This document shows positions 34,402 through 44,071 of a stretch of 64,000 bases of DNA, piece by piece. Position numbers and translations under genes: made by a program. The DNA is from Kitasatospora albolonga. Its GTDB lineage: Bacteria; Actinomycetota; Actinomycetes; Streptomycetales; Streptomycetaceae. The notes beneath the pieces are model-generated. The model was not told where the DNA came from. It was given only the letters and a program-made list of their open reading frames with translations, and made no database searches. The stretch lies in the NCBI GenBank assembly GCA_002082585.1, contig CP020563.1, positions 1,544,001 to 1,608,000 of the forward strand, written 5' to 3'. Within the stretch, counting starts at the first letter, position 1, and each line of letters opens with the position of its first letter.

Positions 34402-36192
34402 ATGTCCGACTTCACCGTGGGGACCGACCACTTCCGGCTCGACGGGAGGCCCGTACGGCTGCTGTCGGGTGCCCTGCACTACTTCCGGGTGCACGAGGAG
34501 CAGTGGGAGCACCGGCTGTCGATGCTGGCGGCGATGGGGCTGAACTGCGTCGAGACGTACGTGCCGTGGAATCTGCACGAGCCGCGGGAGGGGACCTACC
34601 GGGAGGTGGGGGCGCTCGGCCGGTTCCTGGACGCGGTGGAGCGGGCCGGGCTGTGGGCGATCGTGCGCCCGGGTCCGTACATCTGTGCCGAGTGGGAGAA
34701 CGGGGGGCTGCCGGTCTGGGTGACGGGCCGGTTCGGGCGGCGGGTGCGGACGCGGGACACGGGGTACCGGGCGGCGGTGGAGCGGTGGTTCCGGGTGCTG
34801 CTGCCGCAGGTGGTGGAGCGGGAGATCGGCCGGGGCGGTCCGGTGGTCCTGGTCCAGGCGGAGAACGAGTACGGGAGTTACGGCTCGGACGCGGTGTATC
34901 TGGAGTGGCTGGCGGGGCTGTTGCGGGAGTGCGGGGTGGGCGTTCCGCTGTTCACGTCGGACGGGCCGGAGGACCACATGCTGACGGGCGGGTCCGTGCC
35001 CGGTCTGCCTGCGACGGCGAACTTCGGGTCCGGTGCCCGGGAGGGGTTCGAGGTGCTGCGCCGCCATCAGCCGGAGGGGCCGCTGATGTGCATGGAGTTC
35101 TGGTGCGGCTGGTTCGACCACTGGGGGTCCGAGCCGGTCGTACGCGACGCGGAGCAGGCGGCCGGGGCGCTGCGGGAGATCCTGGAGTGCGGGGCGTCGG
35201 TGAACATCTACATGGCGCACGGCGGGACGAACTTCGCCGGGTGGGCGGGGGCGAACCGTTCCGGCCCGGTGCAGGACGGGGAGCTCCGGCCGACGGTGAC
35301 GTCGTACGACTATGACGCGCCGGTCGACGAGTACGGGCGGGCCACGGAGAAGTTCCACCTGTTCCGGAAGGTGCTGGCGGAGTACGCGGAGGGCCCGCTG
35401 CCCGCGCTGCCGCCGGAGCCGAGGGGCCTGGCCGGGCCGGTGCGGGTGGAGCTGGACGGGTGGGCCGGGCTCGACGGCGTACTGGAGGCGCTGGGTGATC
35501 CGGAGGGGCCGGAGCAGGGGGTGGCGCCGACCTTCGAGGAGCTGGGCGTGGACCGGGGGCTGGTGCGCTACCGGGTGGCGGTGCCGGGGCCGCGCATCCC
35601 GTATCCGCTGCGTGCGGCGGGGTTGCGGGACCGGGCGGTGGTGTACGTGGACGGGGTGCGGGCGGGGGTGCTGACCGAGGAGGACGCCACGCTGCCGGAG
35701 CCGGTGGCGGGTCCGGCGGAGGTGGAGCTGTGGGTGGAGTCGCTGGGCCGGGTCAACTACGGGCCGCGGCTGGGTGAGCCGAAGGGGATCACGGGCGGGG
35801 TGCTGCACGAGCGGCAGTATCTGCACGGGGTACGGGCCCGGGGGCTGCGGCTGGACGCCTTCGAGGAGGCGGGCGCGGTGGCGGCGGTTCCGTTCGGGCC
35901 GGTGCCCTCGCCGGTGGGGGCGGCCGGGGTGACGGGGCTGTTCCGGGGGACGGTCAGCGTCGCGGGGACGGAGGGCCTCGGCCACGCGGGGCTGCGGCTG
36001 CCCGGCTGGACGCGGGGCTTCGTCTGGGTGAACGGTTTCTGCCTGGGCCGGTACTGGTCGGCGGGCCCGCAGGAGACCTTGTACGTGCCGGGTCCCGTGC
36101 TCCGTGAGGGCGTCAACGAGGTGTGGGTGCTGGAGCTGGAGGGCGCGGGCGGGGCGGGGGTGGAGCTGGGACCGGGAGCACCCGTCCGGTGA
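34402..36192 (+). CDS. GH35 beta-galactosidase
   Basis: 596 residues from the ATG at 34402 (an AGGAG sits 16 bases upstream). The GH35 barrel covers residues 1-330: SGALHYFRV, NCVETYVPWNLHEP, the acid/base Glu156 in QAENEYG, and the nucleophile Glu232 in MEFWCGWFDHW. Jelly-roll domains follow, with the late YVPGPVLREGVNEV strand. There is no signal peptide, so it should release terminal beta-galactose from small glycosides taken up into the cytoplasm. It is divergent from its likely AraC regulator. Confidence 0.92.
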   Translation: MSDFTVGTDHFRLDGRPVRLLSGALHYFRVHEEQWEHRLSMLAAMGLNCVETYVPWNLHEPREGTYREVGALGRFLDAVERAGLWAIVRPGPYICAEWENGGLPVWVTGRFGRRVRTRDTGYRAAVERWFRVLLPQVVEREIGRGGPVVLVQAENEYGSYGSDAVYLEWLAGLLRECGVGVPLFTSDGPEDHMLTGGSVPGLPATANFGSGAREGFEVLRRHQPEGPLMCMEFWCGWFDHWGSEPVVRDAEQAAGALREILECGASVNIYMAHGGTNFAGWAGANRSGPVQDGELRPTVTSYDYDAPVDEYGRATEKFHLFRKVLAEYAEGPLPALPPEPRGLAGPVRVELDGWAGLDGVLEALGDPEGPEQGVAPTFEELGVDRGLVRYRVAVPGPRIPYPLRAAGLRDRAVVYVDGVRAGVLTEEDATLPEPVAGPAEVELWVESLGRVNYGPRLGEPKGITGGVLHERQYLHGVRARGLRLDAFEEAGAVAAVPFGPVPSPVGAAGVTGLFRGTVSVAGTEGLGHAGLRLPGWTRGFVWVNGFCLGRYWSAGPQETLYVPGPVLREGVNEVWVLELEGAGGAGVELGPGAPVR

Positions 36193-36204
36193 TCGGGCGC
36201 TCCC

Positions 36205-36282
36205 GGGTGGTTCAGCCGTGATCATCCACGGGGTGGTTCAGCCGTGATCATCCGCCGGGTGGTTCAGCGGTGACCGTCCCTC
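36205..36282. repeat. Three tandem 26-bp repeats after the GH35 gene
   Basis: Copies start at 36205, 36231 and 36257, each beginning GGGTGGTTCAGC. Copies 1 and 2 differ at the last three bases only; copy 3 is more diverged. They lie between two convergent genes. Confidence 0.85.
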
Positions 36283-36328
36283 ACGGGTGGCGGCACAGGG
36301 GCCGTCCGGCCGTGACGGATCGCGGGTG

Positions 36329-37416
<1,088 letters not shown>

Positions 37417-38319
37417 GTGAGCAACGGCAGTCCGGGCGCACCGGTCGTCCACGGCTTTCCGCATCTGGACACGGTCCGGTCCGCGATCACCGCGCTGTAC
37501 CGGCGGCTCTCCCCGGACGGCGTCCACTCCTACGGCGCCAGCCTGGTCCCCGCCGACGCGGCCTTCTCCGACGCCGACGACCTCCATCTCGGCGCCCAGC
37601 GGGTGGCCCGCGCCCTGGTCCAGCACCTGCGGCTGCCCGACGCCCGCATGATCGTCGGCTTCCGCGCGATGGAGCACGCGGCGAGCGTGGAACTGGCCGC
37701 CGGACCCGAGTACTTCATCGAGCTCAACGACCGCTTCCGCACCCACCGCAGGGACATCGGCGCGGCGCTCGCCCACGAGGTCACCCATGTCCTGCTGCAC
37801 CGGCTCGGCCTGGAGTTCCCCGGCACGCGGAGCAACGAGATCCTCACCGACACGGTGACCACCTATCTCGGTGCGGGCTGGCTGCTGCTGGACGCCTTCC
37901 GGGAGGACGCCACCTCCCGGCAGAAGCTCGGCTATCTGACGCCGGAGGAGTTCGGATACGTCCTGGCCAAGCGGGCGCTGGTGTTCGACGAGGACCCCTC
38001 GCCGTGGTTCACCAGCCCGCAGGCGTACACGGCGTACACCAAGGGGCGGGCCCAGGCCCTGCACGATCTGCGCAGGCCCCCGCTGACGGCGGCCGGCTGG
38101 GCGGGGCGGCGGCGCTACGCCAAGGACCGGCGGTACGCCCGGGACCACCCCGGCACGGGCGCGGACCCGGGCGTTCCGTACACCTTCGAGTCCGGCGCCG
38201 AGGGGCTGCGGGTCTCCTTCCCCTGCCCCACCTGCCACCAGCGCATCCGGCTCCCGGTCCGGGGCCGGGTCGCCGCCCGGTGCGGACTGTGTCGTACACG
38301 ACTGGAGTGCGACACGTAG
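37417..38319 (+). CDS. HEXXH zinc-metallopeptidase-like protein with zinc ribbon
   Basis: 300 residues from the GTG at 37417 (GGGGG about 9 bases upstream). A central HEVTH (His120, Glu121, His124) and a following NEILTD (Glu141) look like the zinc site of a gluzincin peptidase. The C-terminal end has a four-cysteine ribbon: Cys270, Cys273, Cys289, Cys292. There is no signal peptide or membrane segment, so it should act in the cytoplasm. I do not recognise a named family; peptidase activity is inferred from motifs only. Confidence 0.6.
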   Translation: MSNGSPGAPVVHGFPHLDTVRSAITALYRRLSPDGVHSYGASLVPADAAFSDADDLHLGAQRVARALVQHLRLPDARMIVGFRAMEHAASVELAAGPEYFIELNDRFRTHRRDIGAALAHEVTHVLLHRLGLEFPGTRSNEILTDTVTTYLGAGWLLLDAFREDATSRQKLGYLTPEEFGYVLAKRALVFDEDPSPWFTSPQAYTAYTKGRAQALHDLRRPPLTAAGWAGRRRYAKDRRYARDHPGTGADPGVPYTFESGAEGLRVSFPCPTCHQRIRLPVRGRVAARCGLCRTRLECDT

Positions 38320-38349
38320 GCATGGTTTCGGCCACCGTAGGGTCGAAGC

Positions 38350-39138
38350 ATGATGAACGAGCCGATCAGGGACGAACCAAGCCTGTTCGATGCGCTGTAC
38401 GAGGACGAGGACGAGAACGCTGTCGTGCAGGCACTGCGCGCGGGTGCGCAGGCCGAGTCGACCGACGAGGAAGGCACGACGGCGCTCTATCTGGCGGCGG
38501 TCCACGACCGGCCGGAAGCGGTGAGGCTGCTGCTCACGGCGGGCGCCGACCCGAACCGGGCGAGCGGCCCCGAGGCGGGTGACCTGCCGCTGTGCGGGGC
38601 CGCGTGCGGCGGGCACACCGAGGTGGTGGCGGCGCTGCTGGCCGCCGGGGCGCGGCCGGATCTGCGTGAGGAGTTCGGGTTCACGGCGCTGCGCTGGGCG
38701 GTGGGTCTCGGCCACGCCTCCACGGTGGAGGTGCTGCTCGCCGGGGGCGCGGACCCGTTGCTGCCCGGTCCGCAAGGGGAGGCGATGCTGGTCCTGGCGG
38801 CGCGGCGCGGCTCACCTCGGACGGTGCGGGCGCTGCTGGAGTACGGGGCCGGGGCGGCGGGTCAGGAAGCGGTGGTGGACGCGGCCCTGGCCGAGGCCCG
38901 GCGGCTGGCCGGGGTGGACCTGGAGCGGGAGCTGCTGGGGCGGTTGGAGGAGACGGGCGTCTCCGGGCTCGACGCGATGGTCCGGCGGGATCTGGTCGAG
39001 GGCGAGGAGAGGGTGACCGTGGAGCTGCTGCGGGACGGGGTGGCGGAGGCGGGGACGGACCTGCACACGGGGCACGCGGAGATCGCGGCGCTGCTGGAGG
39101 CGGTCAGGGCCGGGGCGCCTTCCACTCCGCCCGGGTGA
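38350..39138 (+). CDS. Ankyrin-repeat protein
   Basis: 262 residues. At least four ankyrin repeats between about 40 and 170, for example GTTALYLAAVHDRPEAVRLL and GFTALRWAVGLGHASTVEVL, each ending in an AGADP-type turn. An acidic N-terminus precedes and a partly helical C-terminus follows. No export signal. It should be a protein-binding adaptor with unknown partner. The end overlaps the convergent acetyltransferase gene by 35 bases. Confidence 0.88.
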   Translation: MMNEPIRDEPSLFDALYEDEDENAVVQALRAGAQAESTDEEGTTALYLAAVHDRPEAVRLLLTAGADPNRASGPEAGDLPLCGAACGGHTEVVAALLAAGARPDLREEFGFTALRWAVGLGHASTVEVLLAGGADPLLPGPQGEAMLVLAARRGSPRTVRALLEYGAGAAGQEAVVDAALAEARRLAGVDLERELLGRLEETGVSGLDAMVRRDLVEGEERVTVELLRDGVAEAGTDLHTGHAEIAALLEAVRAGAPSTPPG

Positions 39139-39667
39139 GGACGTACTCCACCTCGCCGTGCTCCGAGCCCTCGATGGCGTCCGGCCACTCCTCGGTGTAG
39201 GCGCGGAGGAAGGTCAGCCCCGCCTTCTCCATCACCCGCCGGGACCCCGTGTTGACGGCCATGGTGTTGGCGGTGACGCGCTCCGCCCCGAGGTCGGTGA
39301 ACCCCTTGTCGATCAGGGCCCTGGCCCCCTCGGTGGCGTAACCCCGGCCCCAGGCGGCCCGGTTGAGCCGGTAGCCGAGCTCGACGGCGGTGGGGTCGTG
39401 GTCGGTGAGGGGCCGCAGCTCGAACCAGCCGAGGAAGGCGCCGGTGGTCTTCTCCTCCGCCGCCCAGAACCCCCGGGTCCCGGTGCACGGGTGGTCGTGG
39501 AGGAGCCGGGGCAGGGTCCGCTCCCGGATGGTGTCGGCGCTGACGGGCCGGCCGCCGTTGATGTACCGCATGACCTCGGGGTCGTTGTCGAGGGCGAGCA
39601 GGTGGGGGGCGTCGGCGGCCGTGAACGGGCGCAGCACGAGCCGGGCGGTCTCCAGGAAGACGGGCAT
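39104..39667 (-). CDS. GNAT acetyltransferase (RimJ/RimL type)
   Basis: 187 residues from the ATG at 39667 (GAGAGGA upstream). ETARLVLRPFTAADAPHLLALDNDP is a typical start of RimJ/RimL-like N-acetyltransferases, and the acetyl-CoA loop is seen in NRAAWGRGYATEGARAL, followed by ERVTANTMAVNTGSRRVMEKAGL. Substrate unknown; relatives acetylate ribosomal protein N-termini or small amines. The longer open frame upstream is a shadow of the VOC gene. Confidence 0.88.
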   Translation of the reverse strand: MPVFLETARLVLRPFTAADAPHLLALDNDPEVMRYINGGRPVSADTIRERTLPRLLHDHPCTGTRGFWAAEEKTTGAFLGWFELRPLTDHDPTAVELGYRLNRAAWGRGYATEGARALIDKGFTDLGAERVTANTMAVNTGSRRVMEKAGLTFLRAYTEEWPDAIEGSEHGEVEYVLTRAEWKAPRP

Positions 39668-39720
39668 GCGGTGATCCTCTCCGTACGCGGCCGGGTCCCG
39701 CCACCGGACGGGCGCGGGAC

Positions 39721-40458
39721 TCACGGACCCAGCGGGTGGATGCGGAAGGTCAGCCCCTCCGGGCTCCTCAGCCGGGCGCGGGGCCTGCCGCACTCCCGGG
39801 ACAGGGTGACGAGCTCGCACGCGTGCTCGCAGGCCCGGGTGACGACGCCTTCCACGTCGCGCACGCCGATGGCCAGCTCCCACTGCGGTGCGGAGGCTGC
39901 TCCGTAGGGGCCCTGGCGGAAGGTGACGCGGGCGAGAGGGGCGCCCGCCACCTCGGTGTAGAAGTCCCGGGCCCGCTGCGGGTCTTCGTGGACCAGGACC
40001 ATATGGTGAGGGGCGGCCTCGATACGGGACGCGCCCTCGTCGTCCTCCGGGGGTTGCGGCGGCCACCCCGCGTACCCGGACGGCCGCCACAGGGAGAAGG
40101 CCGCGCCCATCGGGTCGATGAGGGTGGCGATCCGGCCCTGGTCGCCCGCGTCGAAGGGCGGTACGAGGATCTGCGCCCCGGTCTCCGCCGCCACGGCCGT
40201 ACGGTGGTCCACGTCGTCGACCGCCAGGTAGAAGGCGATATGGGCGGGGGTCCCCGGCGGGTAGACCGGTTGCGCGAGGTCGCTGACCCCGCCGATGCGG
40301 TGGCCTCCGGCGGAGAACTTCACGGCCCGGCGCCAGTCCTCCTCGTCCACGGCGAAGTCCCACCCCAGCACCGAGGAGAAGAAGGCGGCGGTGCCGGAGG
40401 GGTCGTGGGTCTTGAGGTCCATCCAGCAGAACTCGTTCAGGGGGCCGTGCCGGGTCAT
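39721..40458 (-). CDS. VOC-family protein with two glyoxalase-like domains
   Basis: 245 residues from the ATG at 40458 (GAGGAG upstream). Two tandem vicinal-oxygen-chelate modules: the first from NEFCWMDLKTHDPSGTAAFF to about 125, the second from HHMVLVHEDPQRARDFYTEV to the end. The architecture resembles the double-domain VOC (27 kDa antigen-like) family. Catalytic role and metal ligands cannot be assigned. It is followed 53 bases later by the acetyltransferase on the same strand. Confidence 0.82.
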   Translation of the reverse strand: MTRHGPLNEFCWMDLKTHDPSGTAAFFSSVLGWDFAVDEEDWRRAVKFSAGGHRIGGVSDLAQPVYPPGTPAHIAFYLAVDDVDHRTAVAAETGAQILVPPFDAGDQGRIATLIDPMGAAFSLWRPSGYAGWPPQPPEDDEGASRIEAAPHHMVLVHEDPQRARDFYTEVAGAPLARVTFRQGPYGAASAPQWELAIGVRDVEGVVTRACEHACELVTLSRECGRPRARLRSPEGLTFRIHPLGP

Positions 40459-40532
40459 CGTGCGCTCCTCGCTGTCCCCCACTGGGTACCGGGCGCGCGC
40501 ACGCCTCCGCAAACGAATAACTTCCCCGCGCT

Positions 40533-40664
40533 GTACGGGATCGAGCGGTACGGGATCGCGCGGTACGAGATCGGCGTACGGGTTGGGCTTACGGGATCAG
40601 CGTACGAGACGGCCGTACGGGATCGCCGTACGGGACGGCCGTACCGGATCACGTACGGAATCGC
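40533..40664. repeat. Degenerate 13-16 bp tandem repeat (GTACGGGATCG type)
   Basis: About ten imperfect copies of GTACGGGATCGCC or GTACGRGACGGCC follow each other between the VOC gene and the SDR gene stop codon. Most contain the GTAC palindrome. Confidence 0.75.
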
Positions 40665-41591
40665 CTACGACGCCCCGTACACCCCCTGCGGCACCTCCGC
40701 GTCCGCCAGCAGCCTGCGTACCGTCTCCCCCGCCTCGGCCGGGGATCTGCGGGCGCCCCGGTCGTCGGTGGGGCCGGGGCGCCAGCCCTCCATGACGGTG
40801 ATGCGGCCCGCCTCGGCCTCGAAGACGCGGCCGGTCACCCCGTCGCTGGCCGCCGAGCCGAGCCAGACGACGAGGGGCGAGACGTTCTCGGGGGCCATCG
40901 CGTCGAACTCCCCCTCCCCCGGGGCCGCCATCGCCTCGGCGAAGGTCCGCTCGGTCATCCGGGTCCGGGCGGCCGGGGCGAGGGCGTTGACGTGGACTCC
41001 GTACCGGCCCAGTTCGGCCGCCGCGACCAGGGTGAGGGCGACGATCCCGGCCTTGGCCGCCGCGTAGTTGCCCTGGCCGACGCTGCCGAGGAGTCCGGCG
41101 CCGGAGCTGGTGTTGATCACCCGGGCGACGGGCGTGCGGCCCGCCTTGGCCTCGGCCCGCCAGTGGGCCGCCGCATGCTTCAACGGCAGGAAGTGGCCCT
41201 TGAGATGGACGCGCATCACCGCGTCCCAGTCGTCCTCGTCCAGGTTGACCAGCATCCGGTCGCGGAGGAAGCCCGCGTTGTTGACCAGGGTGTCGAGGCG
41301 GCCGAAGGCGTCCAGGGCGGTGGTGACGAGGGAGGCGGAGCCCTCGGCGGTGGCGATGTCGCCGTCGTGGCCGACCGCTTCGCCGCCCGCCGCCGCGATC
41401 TCCTCGACGACCCGGCGGGCGGGGCCGCCCGAACCGCCGTCGCCGCCGGGTCCGACGCCGAGATCGTTGACGACGACCCGGGCGCCTTCGGCGGCGAAGG
41501 CGAGGGCGTGGGCCCGGCCGAGGCCGCGCCCGGCGCCCGTGACGGCGACGACCCGGCCCGCGCAGAGCCGTCCGGTGAGGGGTGTGGTCAT
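40665..41591 (-). CDS. SDR dehydrogenase of the HIP/steroid cluster
   Basis: 308 residues. Rossmann site VVAVTGAGRGLGRAHAL, the Asp-containing VVNDLGVG loop of the hydroxyacyl-CoA dehydrogenase type, NNAGFLRDRM, and the catalytic Ser/Tyr/Lys in INTSSGAG and GNYAAAKAG. The sequence is of the beta-oxidation hydroxyacyl-CoA dehydrogenase type, like SDRs beside echA20 in mycobacteria (Rv3548c/Rv3549c). It is divergent from echA20 across a KstR2-type operator, so it should belong to the same regulon. Exact step unknown. Confidence 0.82.
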   Translation of the reverse strand: MTTPLTGRLCAGRVVAVTGAGRGLGRAHALAFAAEGARVVVNDLGVGPGGDGGSGGPARRVVEEIAAAGGEAVGHDGDIATAEGSASLVTTALDAFGRLDTLVNNAGFLRDRMLVNLDEDDWDAVMRVHLKGHFLPLKHAAAHWRAEAKAGRTPVARVINTSSGAGLLGSVGQGNYAAAKAGIVALTLVAAAELGRYGVHVNALAPAARTRMTERTFAEAMAAPGEGEFDAMAPENVSPLVVWLGSAASDGVTGRVFEAEAGRITVMEGWRPGPTDDRGARRSPAEAGETVRRLLADAEVPQGVYGAS

Positions 41592-41652
41592 CGCATCTCC
41601 CGTTCGTGTGGGCCCGGTTGGCGGGCGGGGGTGTGACTGCTACCGTCCACCT

Positions 41653-41666
41653 AACAAATGTTTGGT
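41653..41666. promoter_or_regulatory. KstR2-type operator 1
   Basis: AACAAATGTTTGGT matches the mycobacterial KstR2 motif (AnCAAGnnCTTGnT as I recall it) at all but two fixed positions and sits in a 22-bp near-perfect palindrome (41647-41668, one mismatched pair). It lies between the divergent SDR and echA20 genes and shares 18 of 19 aligned positions with operator 2 at 50450. Confidence 0.75.
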
Positions 41667-41687
41667 GGAAAGGTAGCTGATCCTCCG

Positions 41688-42431
41688 ATGACTGTCTCCA
41701 CCGCGTCTCCCGCCGACGGCGTCCGCGTCGTCACCGTCGACCATCCGCCCGTCAACGCGCTTCCCGTGCGGGGCTGGTACGAGCTGGCCGACGCCGTCCG
41801 GGCGGCGGGCCGCGACCCGGAGGCGCGCTGCGTCGTCCTGGCCGCCGCCGGGCGCGGTTTCAACGCGGGGGTCGACATCAAGGAGTTGCAGCGCGATCCG
41901 GGGAACGCGGCGCTGATCGGCGTCAACCGGGGCTGCGCGGAGGCGTTCGAGGCGGTGTACGCGTGCGAGGTCCCGGTCGTCGCCGCCGTGCACGGGTTCT
42001 GTCTCGGCGGCGGCATCGGCCTCGCCGGGAACGCGGACGCGATCGTGGCGGGCGAGGACGCGGTCTTCGGCCTGCCGGAGCTGGACCGGGGCGCGCTCGG
42101 GGCGGCGACCCATCTGGCCCGGCTGGTCCCGCAGCATCTGATGCGGACGCTGTACTACACCGCGCGCACGGTGACGGCGGCGGAACTGCTCGCCCACGGG
42201 TCGGTCTGGCGGGTCGTCCCGGTGGATGAACTGCTGGACGCGGCGGTGGAGTTGGCGGCGGAGATCGCCCGTAAGGACGGAGGGCTGCTGCGGCTGGCGA
42301 AGGCCGCGCTCAACGGCATCGACCCCGTCGACGTACGGCGCAGCTACCGCTTCGAGCAGGGGTTCACCTTCGAGGCGGGCCTGTCCGGGACCGCCGGCCG
42401 GGTCCGTGACACCTTCGGCAAGGAGGCGTGA
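41688..42431 (+). CDS. echA20: Enoyl-CoA hydratase-family ring hydrolase EchA20
   Basis: 247 residues from the ATG at 41688; an ATG at 41658 overlaps the operator and is unlikely. Crotonase fold: VVLAAAGRGFNAGVDIKEL oxyanion region, and AAVHGFCLGGGIGLAGNADAI. In mycobacteria EchA20 hydrolyses ring D of 5-OH-HIC-CoA/HIEC-CoA during HIP breakdown. Position directly before ipdA and ipdB, as in the mycobacterial order echA20-ipdA-ipdB-ipdC, supports the name. Confidence 0.85.
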   Translation: MTVSTASPADGVRVVTVDHPPVNALPVRGWYELADAVRAAGRDPEARCVVLAAAGRGFNAGVDIKELQRDPGNAALIGVNRGCAEAFEAVYACEVPVVAAVHGFCLGGGIGLAGNADAIVAGEDAVFGLPELDRGALGAATHLARLVPQHLMRTLYYTARTVTAAELLAHGSVWRVVPVDELLDAAVELAAEIARKDGGLLRLAKAALNGIDPVDVRRSYRFEQGFTFEAGLSGTAGRVRDTFGKEA

Positions 42432-42434
42432 GCG

Positions 42435-43325
42435 ATGACCGACCGGCCCGCCGCCCGCGACAAGACCATGACGCCGGAGGAGGTCGTCGCCCGGCTGGAG
42501 AGCGGCATGACGATCGGCATCGGCGGCTGGGGATCGCGCCGCAAACCGATGGCGCTGGTCAGGGCGTTGCTCCGGTCGCCCGTCACCGATCTGACGGTGA
42601 TCTCCTACGGCGGCCCGGACATCGGCCTGCTCGCCGCCGGGGGCCGGATCGCCCGCCTGGTCACGGCGTTCGTGACGCTGGACTCCATCCCGCTGGAGCC
42701 GCACTACCGGGCCGCCCGGCAGCGGGGGGCGTTCACGCTGACGGAGATCGACGAGGCGATGTTCATGTGGGGGCTGCACGCGGCGGCGAACCGGCTGCCG
42801 TTCCTGCCGGTGCGGGCGGGGCTCGGCTCCGATGTGATGCGGGTCAACCCCGGCCTGCGCACGGTGACTTCGCCGTACGAGGACGGTGAGGAGCTCGTCG
42901 CGATGCCGGCCCTGCGGATGGACGCGGCGCTGGTCCACCTGAACCGGGCGGACCGGCTGGGCAACGGGCAGTACCTGGGCCCCGACCCGTACTTCGACGA
43001 TCTGTTCTGCGAGGCGGCGGAGACGGCGTACGTCTCCTGCGAACGCCTGGTGGAGACAGCGGAGTTGACGAAGGGCGGTACGGCCCCGCAGACCCTCCTG
43101 GTCCAGCGGCACTCCGTCACCGGGGTCGTGGAGACGCCCGGCGGGGCGCACTTCACCTCGTGCGTGCCCGACCACCCCCGCGACGAGCCGTTCCAGAAGG
43201 CGTACGCGGCAGCGGCGGCGGACCCGGCGGCCTGGGCGGAGTTCAGCGCGCGCTTCCTGCCCCCGGACGGCGACGAGAAGAGCTACCGGCAGGCCGTCCG
43301 CACCTGGCACGAGGAGCAGAAGTGA
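42435..43325 (+). CDS. ipdA: COCHEA-CoA hydrolase subunit IpdA
   Basis: 296 residues. The sequence matches what I remember of mycobacterial IpdA: SGMTIGIGGWGSRRKPMALVRA, DLTVISYGGPDIGLL, RLPFLPVRAGLGSDV, and GPDPYFDDLFCEAAE. IpdAB has the class I CoA-transferase fold but opens the last steroid ring (ring C) by hydrolysis of COCHEA-CoA. Starts 3 bases after echA20 and ends overlapping ipdB (GTGA). Confidence 0.9.
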   Translation: MTDRPAARDKTMTPEEVVARLESGMTIGIGGWGSRRKPMALVRALLRSPVTDLTVISYGGPDIGLLAAGGRIARLVTAFVTLDSIPLEPHYRAARQRGAFTLTEIDEAMFMWGLHAAANRLPFLPVRAGLGSDVMRVNPGLRTVTSPYEDGEELVAMPALRMDAALVHLNRADRLGNGQYLGPDPYFDDLFCEAAETAYVSCERLVETAELTKGGTAPQTLLVQRHSVTGVVETPGGAHFTSCVPDHPRDEPFQKAYAAAAADPAAWAEFSARFLPPDGDEKSYRQAVRTWHEEQK

Positions 43326-44071
43326 CCGCGTCCGCCACGGGGAGCGCCACCCGCGCCGAGTACTGCGTGATCGCCTGCGCGGAGGTCTGGCGCGGGAACG
43401 GAGAGGTGCTGGCCGCCCCGATGGGCGCGGTCCCGTCCGTCGGCGCGCGGCTGGCCCGGCTGACCTTCGCCCCCGAACTGCTGCTCACCGACGGCGAGGC
43501 GACGATCGTCGGCCCGGACGGCGAGGCGGAGGGCTGGCTCCCCTACCGCAGACACCTCACCCTGGTCACCGGCGGGCGGCGGCACGTGATGATGGGCGCG
43601 AGCCAGCTCGACCGGTTCGGCAACCAGAACATCTCCTGCATCGGTGACTGGGAGCAGCCCGCCCGCCAGCTGCTGGGCGTCCGGGGCGCACCCGTCAACA
43701 CCCTGAACAACGCGGTGAGTTACTGGGTCCCCCGGCACTCGCCCCGGGTCTTCGTGGAGCGGGTCGACATGGTCTGCGGGGTCGGTCACGACAACGCGCG
43801 GGCGGCGGGCCCGTCCGCGACCCGCTTCCACCGCATCCCCCAAGTCGTCAGTGATCTGGGGGTGTTCGACTTCGGCACCCCGGACCGTTCGATGCGGCTG
43901 GTCTCGGTCCACCCCGGCGTCACGGTGGACCGGGTCCGCGAGGCGACGGGCTTCGCCCTCACCGTACCGGCCGACATCCCGTACACCCGGACCCCGACCC
44001 CGGCCGAACTGCGCCTGATCCGCGAGGTCATCGACCCCTCGGCCACCCGCGACCGCGAGGTGCGGCCCTGA
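43322..44071 (+). CDS. ipdB: COCHEA-CoA hydrolase subunit IpdB
   Basis: 249 residues, GTG start at 43322 overlapping the ipdA stop. It has the beta-subunit CoA-transferase fold: ACAEVWRGNGEVLAAPMG, GWLPYRRHL, MMGASQLDRFGNQNIS, and NTLNNAVSYWVPRHSPRVFVE. It forms the heterodimer or tetramer with IpdA. A longer open frame starting at 43160 overlaps ipdA and has no support. Its stop shares bases with the ipdC ATG. Confidence 0.9.
   Translation: MTASATGSATRAEYCVIACAEVWRGNGEVLAAPMGAVPSVGARLARLTFAPELLLTDGEATIVGPDGEAEGWLPYRRHLTLVTGGRRHVMMGASQLDRFGNQNISCIGDWEQPARQLLGVRGAPVNTLNNAVSYWVPRHSPRVFVERVDMVCGVGHDNARAAGPSATRFHRIPQVVSDLGVFDFGTPDRSMRLVSVHPGVTVDRVREATGFALTVPADIPYTRTPTPAELRLIREVIDPSATRDREVRP

Noticed and set aside
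33367..36225. 952-residue frame containing the AraC regulator
   Set aside because: The upstream two thirds is antisense to the GH35 gene; a good ribosome site marks the start at 34251.
36205..36282. CRISPR-like array of 26-bp units
   Set aside because: The copies are directly adjacent with no spacers.
43160..43321. Upstream extension of IpdB
   Set aside because: It overlaps ipdA in another frame; the GTG at 43322 gives the family N-terminus.
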